A stretch of 6,358 nucleotides of DNA from Acidimicrobiia bacterium (GTDB taxonomy: Bacteria > Actinomycetota > Acidimicrobiia > IMCC26256 > JAENVU01): positions 1-6,358 of the forward strand of contig JAENVU010000368.1 of the NCBI GenBank assembly GCA_016650415.1. The letters run 5' to 3'. The first letter of the stretch is position 1. Each line of letters opens with the position of its first letter. Both the position numbers and the translations under genes were made by a program. Under the pieces are notes generated by a model, which was not told where the DNA came from, made no database searches, and worked only from the letters and a program-made list of their open reading frames with translations. Of this stretch, positions 1 to 5,172 are shown piece by piece.

Positions 1-525
1 CCCACGCGCGCCGGCGCCGAGCATGCGCTCGACCGCAAGGTCGGCGGCGAGTCCCTTGCCGATCCCGCCCGGATCGATCTGGACGTCGGCTCCGAGGGTC
101 ACGGTGCCGGTGATGCGGTCGAGCGTGATCCGCTCGACGCGAGACCCGGTCGTCGCGGTGGGGACCGCCACGGGTGCGTCCCAGCGGGCGGTGCGCGGAT
201 CGCCGATGCCCACCAGTTCGAACGATCGGTCGTACCCGGCGGCCCTGACCTCGCGCAGCAACGTCGGATCGAAGCGTCCGGCGGTGAGCCGCCACCCTTC
301 GACTGCCCGGCCGATCAGCTCGAACGTGGTCGGTGAGACCAGCACCGGAACACCGGGCCGCTCGTTGAGGCGGCTGATCTCGCTGTCGGGCCGGAACCGG
401 CTCCATTGCGACTCCAACCGCTCGAGCTGTGCGACCGCGTCGTCAACGAGCCCTGGGGGTCCGTCGACCGCGATCACCTGTGCGGTGGTGCCCATCACTT
501 GGATGATTCGCTCCTCGGTGCTCAT
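1..525 (-). CDS. apbE: FAD:protein FMN transferase (ApbE), N-terminal part
   Basis: ApbE moves FMN from FAD onto a Thr/Ser of flavin-carrier proteins, using Mg2+. The gene runs off the left edge; 175 codons from ATG at 523-525 are present. Family motifs appear in the usual order: MGT (residues 11-13), SRFRPDSEISRLN (42-54), TAGRFDPT (81-88) and DPGGIGKGLAAD (151-162), the FAD-binding Gly-rich stretch. The C-terminal metal-binding and catalytic part is outside the window. I see no signal peptide or lipobox from this start. The frame stays open upstream (GTG at 541-543 is an alternative) but adds nothing hydrophobic. It would thus be a cytoplasmic form, unless the start is wrong. It lies 64 bases downstream of the histidine kinase on the same strand. 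A copy of the putative response-regulator box (570-588) lies in that gap, so it may have its own promoter. There is no good Shine-Dalgarno. Family assignment is firm; the exact start is less so. Confidence 0.93.
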   Translation of the reverse strand, partial: MSTEERIIQVMGTTAQVIAVDGPPGLVDDAVAQLERLESQWSRFRPDSEISRLNERPGVPVLVSPTTFELIGRAVEGWRLTAGRFDPTLLREVRAAGYDRSFELVGIGDPRTARWDAPVAVPTATTGSRVERITLDRITGTVTLGADVQIDPGGIGKGLAADLAVERMLGAGARG

Positions 526-569
526 GCCACCATGGAACGCCACCCGCGTGAAGCCGGCCCGACCGGTCG

Positions 570-588
570 CATGAAGCTGCCGTGAAAG
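570..588 (-). promoter_or_regulatory. Putative response-regulator box upstream of apbE
   Basis: Read on the minus strand this is CTTTCACGGCAGCTTCATG: TTCAC followed by TTCAT with an 11-base period. It matches the box at 2430-2448 at 14 of 19 positions. It starts just after the kinase stop codon and ends 44 bases before the apbE ATG. Tandem half-sites one helical turn apart are the usual binding pattern of OmpR/PhoB regulators. The assignment to the regulator encoded here is inferred. Confidence 0.4.
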
Positions 589-589
589 C

Positions 590-1699
590 TCACCCGGAGA
601 TGCCGGGCTCCTCGACGTGCGCCACCGGGAGCGTCAAGGTGAAGACCGATCCCGCGCCGACGCCGGGTGACGTCGCCTCGATGTCGCCGTGATGCGCGCG
701 GGCGAGGCCCCGGGCGATGGTCAGCCCGATCCCACTCCCGCCCGCCGGACGCACCGCGCCCTGCACTCGGTAGAAGCGGTCGAACACCAGCTCACAGTCG
801 TCGGGGGAGAGCCCGATGCCCGTGTCACGGACGACGACGGTCGCGTGGTCGTGCTCCCGGCGGACCTGAACTTCGACCGTGCCCTCCGTCGGGGTGTAGG
901 TGAGGGCGTTGCCCAGCAGGTTGGTGAGCACCTGGGTGATGCGGTCCGGATCGGCGTCGACGGGGACCGGCGCACCACCGTGCACCCGGAGCGCGACTCC
1001 CTTGTCGACGAACTGGGGCCGCAGCCGTTCCGCACACCGCGCGGCGAGCTCGTCGAGGTCGACGATCCGGGGGTGGAGCGCAACGGCACCTTCCTCGGCG
1101 CGCGAAAGCTCGGCGAGGTCGGAGGCGAGGCGTTGGAGTCGGGAGGCTTCCTCGCCGACGGCGACGAGCACCTCCTCGTTCGGCTCGAACACGCCGTCGA
1201 GGATGCCTTCCACGTAACCCTCGATCGTCGTCAACGGCGTCCGCATCTCGTGGGCGACCTCGGAGACCAGACGGGCGCGGCGGCGCTCGGTGGACTGGAG
1301 TTCGATCGCCAGTCGGTTCACGTCCCGAGCCAGGTCGGCGAGCTCGAGTTCGCCCGGCACGGCCACGCGCTCGTCGTAGTGCCCGTTCGCGAGGCGGCGA
1401 GTGGCGGCCCGGACGTCCTGGACCGGGCGCAGGATGCGGCGGGCGACGAGGACAGACGCGATCGTCGCGGCACCGAAGCTCGCGGCGAGCGCGAACCAGA
1501 GGCTCGAATCGAGCGAGTCGACGTAGAGGTTGTGCGACTCGTCTTTGGAGGTCTCGCCGGAGGTGATCGTCTTGACGTCGTCGTCGAAGCGTGCCGGCGC
1601 GACCACGCGCACCGTGATCGCGAAGGCGCCGAAGACGATCAGCGCGACGAGCGCGTACGAGGCGAACAGGCGCACGTCGAGCCGACGCCAGAGCTTCAT
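590..1699 (-). CDS. Sensor histidine kinase (EnvZ/OmpR-type, HAMP)
   Basis: Membrane sensor kinase, 369 aa, partner of the response regulator directly upstream. TM1 is at about residues 10-33 and TM2 at 66-86. They enclose a short, acidic extracytoplasmic loop of about 32 residues (34-65), too small for a folded sensor domain, so the signal may be sensed in the membrane or through a partner. HAMP covers about 86-140. The HisKA H-box is SEVAHEMRTPLTT with phospho-acceptor H150. The ATPase domain shows the N-box (N260, N264), G1 DTGIG (292-296), F-box FDRFYR (306-311) and G2 GSGIGL (321-326). All catalytic boxes are intact. Its ATG (1697-1699) overlaps the regulator stop (1696-1698) as ATGA, so translation is probably coupled. 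Its place beside apbE and opposite the ferric-reductase gene suggests it controls the redox cluster. The signal cannot be told from sequence. Confidence 0.97.
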   Translation of the reverse strand: MKLWRRLDVRLFASYALVALIVFGAFAITVRVVAPARFDDDVKTITSGETSKDESHNLYVDSLDSSLWFALAASFGAATIASVLVARRILRPVQDVRAATRRLANGHYDERVAVPGELELADLARDVNRLAIELQSTERRRARLVSEVAHEMRTPLTTIEGYVEGILDGVFEPNEEVLVAVGEEASRLQRLASDLAELSRAEEGAVALHPRIVDLDELAARCAERLRPQFVDKGVALRVHGGAPVPVDADPDRITQVLTNLLGNALTYTPTEGTVEVQVRREHDHATVVVRDTGIGLSPDDCELVFDRFYRVQGAVRPAGGSGIGLTIARGLARAHHGDIEATSPGVGAGSVFTLTLPVAHVEEPGISG

Positions 1700-2391
1700 G
1701 CGGGCGCCCCGAGGAATTTGTACCCCACCCCCCGCACGGTGCCGATCAGCTCCGGATCGTCGGCGTTGTCACCCAGCTTCTGGCGGATGCTGCGGATGTG
1801 CACGTCGACGACCCGCTCGTCGCCGAAGAAGTCGAAGCCCCAGACCTTCTCGAGCAGCTGGCGGCGGGTCAGCACGCGGCCGGGCGCCTGGGCGAGGGCG
1901 ACGAGGAGGTCGAACTCGAGCGTGCTGATGACGACGGGCTCGCCGTCGCGGAACAGCTCACGCGCGCCGAGGTCGATCACGAGCCCGGCGAACGTGAGCC
2001 GGTCGGAGGCGTCGAACGCGGCCGACCGGTCGGCGCGCCGCAGCACGGTCTTGATACGAGCGACGAGCTCCCGGGGGCTGAACGGCTTCGTCATGTAGTC
2101 GTCGGCACCGACCGACAGGCCGATCAGCGTGTCGACCTCCTCGGCCCGCGCGGTGAGCAGAATCACCGGGACGTTCGACGTCGTTCGCAGCTGTCGCAAC
2201 ACCTCGATGCCGTCGATCTCGGGCATCATCACGTCGAGCACGATCAGATCGGGCTGCCAGCGCTTGGCGGTCCGCAGTGCGTCGGCGCCGTCCCGGGCCT
2301 CGGTGACATCGAAGCCGTCACTCTCGAGATAGCCCCGGATGATCTCGCGGATGCGATCCTCGTCGTCCACGATGAGGATTCGTGTGGCCAT
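1696..2391 (-). CDS. OmpR/PhoB-family response regulator
   Basis: DNA-binding response regulator, 231 aa from ATG at 2389-2391. The receiver domain (about 3-118) has the acidic pair D10/E11, phospho-acceptor D53 in LIVLDVMMP, T80 and K102 (TKPF). The winged-helix domain (about 128-228) carries the recognition-helix segment VVDVHIRSIRQKL (194-206) and ends in the typical GVGYKF (221-226). The frame is open up to a GTG at 2440-2442. I prefer the ATG because the receiver fold starts there, no good Shine-Dalgarno serves either start, and TACCCT lies exactly 6 bases before the ATG, as in leaderless actinobacterial genes. The longer start would also bury the putative binding box at 2430-2448 inside the gene. 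It is the first gene of the regulator-kinase(-apbE) unit and is likely autoregulated through that box. It belongs to the PhoP/MtrA-like class but I cannot assign a named member. Confidence 0.96.
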   Translation of the reverse strand: MATRILIVDDEDRIREIIRGYLESDGFDVTEARDGADALRTAKRWQPDLIVLDVMMPEIDGIEVLRQLRTTSNVPVILLTARAEEVDTLIGLSVGADDYMTKPFSPRELVARIKTVLRRADRSAAFDASDRLTFAGLVIDLGARELFRDGEPVVISTLEFDLLVALAQAPGRVLTRRQLLEKVWGFDFFGDERVVDVHIRSIRQKLGDNADDPELIGTVRGVGYKFLGAPA

Positions 2392-2397
2392 CGGCCC

Positions 2398-2403
2398 AGG
2401 GTA
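2398..2403 (-). promoter_or_regulatory. -10 element of a probable leaderless promoter for the response regulator
   Basis: On the minus strand TACCCT is followed by exactly 6 bases (GGGCCG) and the ATG at 2391. This TANNNT-N6-ATG spacing places the transcription start on the A of the start codon. No -35 consensus is visible 16-18 bases upstream. Instead the tandem box 2430-2448 lies at about -39 to -57, where an OmpR-type activator would sit. Confidence 0.45.
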
Positions 2404-2429
2404 GGCCCGGCCTTCCTGACGGCCCGACT

Positions 2430-2448
2430 CCTTCACGGACACTTCACG
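2430..2448 (+). promoter_or_regulatory. Putative response-regulator box in the divergent promoter
   Basis: CCTTCACGGACACTTCACG holds two CTTCACG half-sites 11 bases apart (2431 and 2442). This tandem, one-turn spacing is typical of OmpR/PhoB regulators and resembles the GTnAC-n6-GTnAC sites of actinobacterial MtrA/AfsQ1 regulators when read on the other strand. It lies about 39 bases upstream of the response-regulator start and 100 bases upstream of the plus-strand gene at 2549, so it could serve both. The near copy at 570-588 upstream of apbE has the same orientation relative to its downstream gene. Binding by this regulator is inferred. Confidence 0.5.
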
Positions 2449-2548
2449 AACGCGGCGCTCGCCGCTTCATCCCCCCGGCGTTGAATGACCCCAACGAGCC
2501 CGGCCGACCCCATCGGCGGCGGGCACCGACGATCGAGAGGAGCGCACG

Positions 2549-2842
2549 ATGGAGCGCAAGACCGCAGTCGCCGCCGCGACCGCAGTATCGATGACCCTGC
2601 TGTCCGCGACGTTCGCCGTCGCGGCCTCGGTCGGCGCCCTCGGATTCGGGTCGAACCCGCATCCGGCGGCCCAGCCGGTCGCCGTCACGGCTCTGGCCGC
2701 GCCGAGCACGACCGCCACACCGTCCGCCGGCCCGGTTCGGAACGTGGCCCATGAAGGCGGCGAGCACGAAGCCCGGGAATCCGGTTCGGCCGTGACCGCC
2801 ACGAACGCCAACCAACGGGAAGGGAGTACCTCCCATGACTGA
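2549..2842 (+). CDS. Small membrane-anchored or secreted Ala/Thr-rich protein, unknown function
   Basis: 97 aa, not recognised. The ATG follows a good Shine-Dalgarno (GAGGAG at 2537-2542, 6-base spacer), which supports a real gene. Residues 1-5 are charged (MERKT) and 6-32 form one hydrophobic stretch, either a signal peptide or an uncleaved anchor. The rest (33-97) is an Ala/Pro/Thr-rich, probably disordered tail, ending in a charged segment with His (VAHEGGEH, 66-73). It has no CxxC, no haem CxxCH, no lipobox, and no DxxTGAT-type site that ApbE would flavinylate. It is the first gene of the plus-strand run, overlaps the next by 8 bases and shares the divergent promoter with the two-component genes. 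That suggests an accessory part of the ferric-reductase module, for example a spacer or carrier partner outside the membrane, but this is inference. A long minus-strand ORF here is a composition shadow. Confidence 0.7.
   Translation: MERKTAVAAATAVSMTLLSATFAVAASVGALGFGSNPHPAAQPVAVTALAAPSTTATPSAGPVRNVAHEGGEHEARESGSAVTATNANQREGSTSHD
2817..2834 (+). promoter_or_regulatory. Shine-Dalgarno inside a small hairpin before the second small gene
   Basis: GGGAAGGGAG (2817-2826) is a strong ribosome site, 8 bases before the ATG at 2835. Its last five bases GGGAG (2822-2826) pair perfectly with CTCCC (2830-2834) across a TAC loop. The hairpin would partly hide the site until ribosomes finishing the upstream gene (stop at 2840-2842) open it. 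That fits coupled translation of the two small proteins. The stem is only 5 bp, so the effect is inferred. Confidence 0.4.
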
Positions 2843-3272
2843 CCTCACCGCAAACGACTCCGAGGCGGCGGAACGAATCCGTCGCCTCCAGGAGCGGCGC
2901 GCGGCATCGAGCCCCGCGGCGCGTGTCCGACCGGCGACCGCGACCGCTGCTGCCGGAAGCTCGGCGACCGGCGGCCCGAGGAAGGCGACGCCGGCGAGCC
3001 GCACCCGCCGGCCGCATCCGGCGGCGGCCACCCGTTGGCTGCTCGGCGGGCTCAGCATCGCGTCGTTCTTCGGCATCGGCGGTGCGGTCGCGGCCGCGAA
3101 CCTCAACTCCGCCGCCACGGCCGCCACTTCCGCGTCGGCCACAACTGCCGGTGCGGTCGCGTCGACGGCAGCTGCGGCGCCTGTGACCCCGGCGACCCCC
3201 CGTGCGACGAATGCGACGAGCGTGGCGACGAACGCACCTGTCGTTGCACACTCGACCACGCACGGGAGCTGA
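2835..3272 (+). CDS. Single-span membrane protein with Ala/Thr-rich outer tail, unknown function
   Basis: 145 aa, not assigned to a named family. Layout: an Arg-rich cytoplasmic N-terminus (1-65, with AAERIRRLQERRA at 11-23 likely helical), one membrane span (about 67-88, WLLGGLSIASFFGIGGAVAAA), then a low-complexity Ala/Thr/Ser/Pro tail (89-145) ending VAHSTTHGS. The many positive charges before the span predict an N-in, tail-out orientation. From memory, actinobacterial ferric-reductase/FMN-binding gene groups often include a similar Arg-rich single-span protein, which fits its place 28 bases upstream of the ferric-reductase-like gene; I cannot verify this here. It has no Cys, no lipobox and no FMN-attachment motif. 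The Thr/Ser-rich tail could be O-mannosylated (inference). The start is supported by a strong Shine-Dalgarno and the overlap with the previous gene. The tail resembles the upstream protein in composition and in a V-A-H-x(3-4)-H ending. Confidence 0.75.
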   Translation: MTDLTANDSEAAERIRRLQERRAASSPAARVRPATATAAAGSSATGGPRKATPASRTRRPHPAAATRWLLGGLSIASFFGIGGAVAAANLNSAATAATSASATTAGAVASTAAAAPVTPATPRATNATSVATNAPVVAHSTTHGS

Positions 3273-3288
3273 GCGCACCGCTACCTCG

Positions 3289-3294
3289 TAGGCT
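3289..3294 (+). promoter_or_regulatory. -10 element of a possible leaderless promoter for the ferric-reductase gene
   Basis: TAGGCT is followed by 6 bases (CCGCCG) and the ATG at 3301, the TANNNT-N6-ATG layout of leaderless genes. No Shine-Dalgarno precedes this ATG, and TAG at 3289-3291 is also an in-frame stop that blocks any longer start. No convincing -35 is seen. The gene could be transcribed both from here and from the upstream promoter. Confidence 0.35.
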
Positions 3295-3300
3295 CCGCCG

Positions 3301-3861
3301 ATGCGCTCACACGTGTGGTGGTACACAGCGCGGGCCGGCGGGATCGTCGCGTGGGCGCTGGTCTCGTTGGCCGTGGTCGGCGGGCTACAGCTTTCGACGC
3401 GCCTCGTCCGGAAACCGGCGCCGAGCTGGGTTCTCGACGTCCACCGCTTCGTGGGCGGGCTCTCGGTCGCGTTCGTCGCCGTCCACCTGCTCGGCCTCGC
3501 GCTCGACCCGTTCATCGGGTACGGCGTGGCGGACCTGTTCGTGCCATTTGTGTCGACCTACGAGCCGCTCCCGGTCGCGCTGGGTGTCATCGGGTTCTAT
3601 CTCCTCCTCGCGATCGAGATCACGTCGCTGGCGATGCGCAAGCTGCCGCGACGAACGTGGCACGCGGTGCATCTGACGAGCTTCGTCCTGTTCGTCATCG
3701 CCACCCTGCACGGGCTCACCGCGGGCACCGATCGACACAACGCGTTGTTCCAGTGGGCGTGCCTGCTGGTCGCAACGCTCGTACTGATGATGACGCTGGT
3801 GCGGGTCTGGTCGCCGCGCCGGGCCGCACGTGCGCCGGTGGTGAGGATCGACCGGACCTGA
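3301..3861 (+). CDS. Ferric-reductase-like transmembrane haem protein
   Basis: 186 aa integral membrane protein with about five helices (12-31, 48-70, 92-111, 122-140, 150-167). This fits the ferric reductase-like transmembrane domain that binds two b-haems and carries electrons across the membrane (NOX/FRE/MsrQ superfamily). His residues lie where bis-haem ligands are expected: H48 and H62 in the second helix, H121/H124 and H137 in the fourth. The cytosolic FAD/NAD(P)H domain of full-length ferric reductases is absent, so it needs a separate electron donor and acceptor. Small versions of this kind often work with covalently flavinylated FMN-binding proteins, and apbE lies in the same cluster. 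The reading is electron export to an outer flavin carrier, or the reverse. No carrier is visible in the window. It is the last gene of the plus-strand run. A cytochrome b561-like role is the main alternative. Confidence 0.92.
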   Translation: MRSHVWWYTARAGGIVAWALVSLAVVGGLQLSTRLVRKPAPSWVLDVHRFVGGLSVAFVAVHLLGLALDPFIGYGVADLFVPFVSTYEPLPVALGVIGFYLLLAIEITSLAMRKLPRRTWHAVHLTSFVLFVIATLHGLTAGTDRHNALFQWACLLVATLVLMMTLVRVWSPRRAARAPVVRIDRT

Positions 3862-3874
3862 CGGTTCCGGCGCC

Positions 3875-3896
3875 CCGACGGAGTCGGCTTCGTCGG
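3875..3896. terminator. Possible weak bidirectional terminator between convergent genes
   Basis: The 45-base gap between two converging stop codons holds two overlapping stems. One is CCGAC-GGA-GTCGG (3875-3887). The other is CCGACG (3875-3880) with CGTCGG (3891-3896) across 10 bases. GTCGGCT is also repeated directly at 3883 and 3892. No T-run follows on either side, so an intrinsic terminator is only a guess from position and pairing. Confidence 0.25.
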
Positions 3897-3906
3897 CTGG
3901 GCTCGT

Positions 3907-4980
3907 TCACTCGGCCGGTTCGAAGAGTCCTTCGAACTCGAGGGCGCCGTTGCGGACCCGGCCGTAGAGGAGCCAGTCGCCGCGGAACATGCCGTGCTCG
4001 TACGGCGAGCAGGCGATGTGGGTGCGCGGACCACCAGTGGTGCTGGCCATGAACCGGATCGACTCGAGACCGGCTTTGACGCCCGGGCCGGAGAGGATCG
4101 GTGCCCGGAACAGTCCCTCCACCAGGACCCGGGCCGTGTCGTAGGCGAGGATCGGGATGGCGTTCGGCCACATGGGCGGGTCTTCGCCGTAGCGAGCGAC
4201 GAACCGCTCGTGAAATCCCTGGACGAGTGGGTTGCTCGGGTCGAACTGGTCGATGCCCACCCAACCTTCGAAATAGTCGAAGCCCGCGAGGTACCACATG
4301 AACGCGGTGCTCATGATGCGAGGCGGGTCCCAGTCGAGATCGTCGAGCGCCCGGCGGAGCAGCCCCTTCGCGGCGAGCATCCCGTAGCCCATGTAGACAA
4401 GGGCGTCGGCGTTGACCGCCCGCAGGCTGGTGAGATTCGTGGCGAGATCGGTGGGGGACTGTGACACGGTCTCGACCGCGGCGATGCTGATGTCGGAGCG
4501 ACGGCACTCCTGGCGGAAGTAGCGGAAGTACTCCTCACCGTTCGGTGCGATCTCACTCAGCACCGCGACGCGGGAGTGGCCCTGGCGCTTCAGCCACGCG
4601 ACGACCAGTGCCGCGTCGCCGCCGCAGTCGCCGTTGCCGAGCCGGAAGCAGTACTCGCCTTGGAGTCGCTCGGTCCCGCACCAGCTGATCAGTGACACCT
4701 GAAGTTCGTTCGCGAGTGGCCCGACCGTGATCGCGTTGTCGGAGCTGTACGCGCCGGCCACCGCGAGACAGCCCTGGTCGACGAGGTATCGGAACCCATC
4801 GGTCGCGTTCTTCGCCGAGCCGTGGGGCAAACCGTGCTCGCCGTGCAGTACGAACTCGACCGGCCGGTCCAGGAGTCCCGCCTCGGTGGCTTCGTCGAAC
4901 GCGAGCCGGTGGATCTTGTCGTAGCCACCGCCGGGACCGTCGAGGGCCGATCCGAGCCAGCCGATCTTGATGGGCTCCAC
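3907..4980 (-). CDS. Type I periplasmic-binding-protein fold without signal peptide (putative cytoplasmic ligand sensor)
   Basis: 357 aa, similar to the substrate-binding proteins of branched-chain amino acid/amide ABC transporters (Peripla_BP_6 type). It opens with the first fold strand (VEPIKIGWLG), then GGGYDKIHRLAFDEATEAG (17-35, the helix after strand 1). It has a ligand-site-like GAYSSDNAI (77-85), and PNAIPILAYDTARVLVEGL (272-290) typical of the C-lobe. The GTG start at 4978-4980 follows a strong Shine-Dalgarno (AAGGAG at 4988-4993, 7-base spacer). The frame stays open to an ATG at 5074-5076, but the extra 32 residues are polar and contain no signal peptide or lipobox. The mature fold thus starts at residue 1 and the protein should stay in the cytoplasm, as does AmiC, the amide sensor of Pseudomonas. 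No permease or ATPase gene is in the window. It is divergent from an HTH-GAF-PAS regulator, which supports a sensing role. The ligand is unknown. Confidence 0.92.
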   Translation of the reverse strand: MEPIKIGWLGSALDGPGGGYDKIHRLAFDEATEAGLLDRPVEFVLHGEHGLPHGSAKNATDGFRYLVDQGCLAVAGAYSSDNAITVGPLANELQVSLISWCGTERLQGEYCFRLGNGDCGGDAALVVAWLKRQGHSRVAVLSEIAPNGEEYFRYFRQECRRSDISIAAVETVSQSPTDLATNLTSLRAVNADALVYMGYGMLAAKGLLRRALDDLDWDPPRIMSTAFMWYLAGFDYFEGWVGIDQFDPSNPLVQGFHERFVARYGEDPPMWPNAIPILAYDTARVLVEGLFRAPILSGPGVKAGLESIRFMASTTGGPRTHIACSPYEHGMFRGDWLLYGRVRNGALEFEGLFEPAE

Positions 4981-5024
4981 GTACGCGCTCCTTCGGGTTG
5001 GGGTCGAACCCGCGCCAAGGTAGC

Positions 5025-5042
5025 GGGAGGCCCGACTGGACG
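5025..5042 (+). repeat. Imperfect direct repeat, copy 1 (near the minus-strand promoter)
   Basis: GGGAG-GC-CCGACT-GGACG. It matches copy 2 at 5141-5160 (GGGAG-TGT-CCGACT-C-GGACG) apart from the 2-3 base linker and one missing C. It lies just upstream of the -10 candidate of the sensor-like gene, so it could be an operator bound by the neighbouring HTH protein. Confidence 0.35.
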
Positions 5043-5140
5043 AATGGCGCATCATCGACATTTGGGACGGGCCCACCTAGTTTTGAGAAACTCAGTCGAT
5101 CCGCGTTACCGGTCGCCGCAGTCGACCACACTTGCCCTTG

Positions 5141-5160
5141 GGGAGTGTCCGACTCGGACG
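5141..5160 (+). repeat. Imperfect direct repeat, copy 2, with 13-base palindrome
   Basis: Second copy of the repeat at 5025-5042. This one contains the perfect palindrome GTCCGA-C-TCGGAC (5147-5159), immediately upstream of the candidate GTG starts (5161, 5164, 5173) of the HTH-GAF-PAS gene. It is placed as an autoregulatory operator would be. Confidence 0.35.
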
Positions 5161-5172
5161 GTGGTGCACGAG

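Larger units (their letters stand above)
4981..5172. promoter_or_regulatory. Divergent promoter/operator region between sensor-like protein and HTH-GAF-PAS gene
   Basis: No gene is seen here. For the minus-strand gene, TACCTT (5017-5022) is a fair -10, giving a leader of about 30 bases that contains the stem CGGGTT/AACCCG (4994-4999 with 5007-5012) directly next to the Shine-Dalgarno. For the plus-strand gene, TTGAGA (5083-5088) and TACCGG (5107-5112), 18 bases apart, are a possible but weak promoter. An AT-rich island holds the inverted repeat AGTTT-TGAG-AAACT (5079-5092). A perfect 13-base palindrome GTCCGA-C-TCGGAC lies at 5147-5159. These are candidate operators; none is proven. Confidence 0.4.

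Noticed and set aside
522..572. 16-codon minus-strand mini-ORF whose TGA overlaps the apbE ATG (ATGA)
   Set aside because: It has no ribosome site and overlaps the putative regulator box; an overlap this short is easily chance.
23..574. Plus-strand open frame (183 codons) opposite apbE
   Set aside because: The minus frame has clear ApbE motifs in order; the plus frame is Ser/Arg-rich without any family features.
689..2098. Long plus-strand open frame (469 codons) opposite the kinase and regulator genes
   Set aside because: The minus-strand genes carry complete kinase and regulator motifs; the opposite frame is low-complexity Arg/Asp/Gly-rich with no domain, as expected from GC-rich codon bias.
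2444..3259. Minus-strand open frame (271 codons) across the two small genes
   Set aside because: Its product is Ala/Arg/Gly low-complexity, while the plus-strand frames have good ribosome sites, overlapping order and membrane spans.
2549..3272. The two small proteins as ApbE-flavinylated carriers
   Set aside because: Neither contains a DxxTGAT/S-like motif or the length of an FMN-binding domain.
4981..5076. N-terminal extension of the binding protein to ATG 5076 as a signal peptide
   Set aside because: The 32 extra residues are polar and Arg/Ser-rich with no hydrophobic core, and a strong Shine-Dalgarno precedes GTG 4980.
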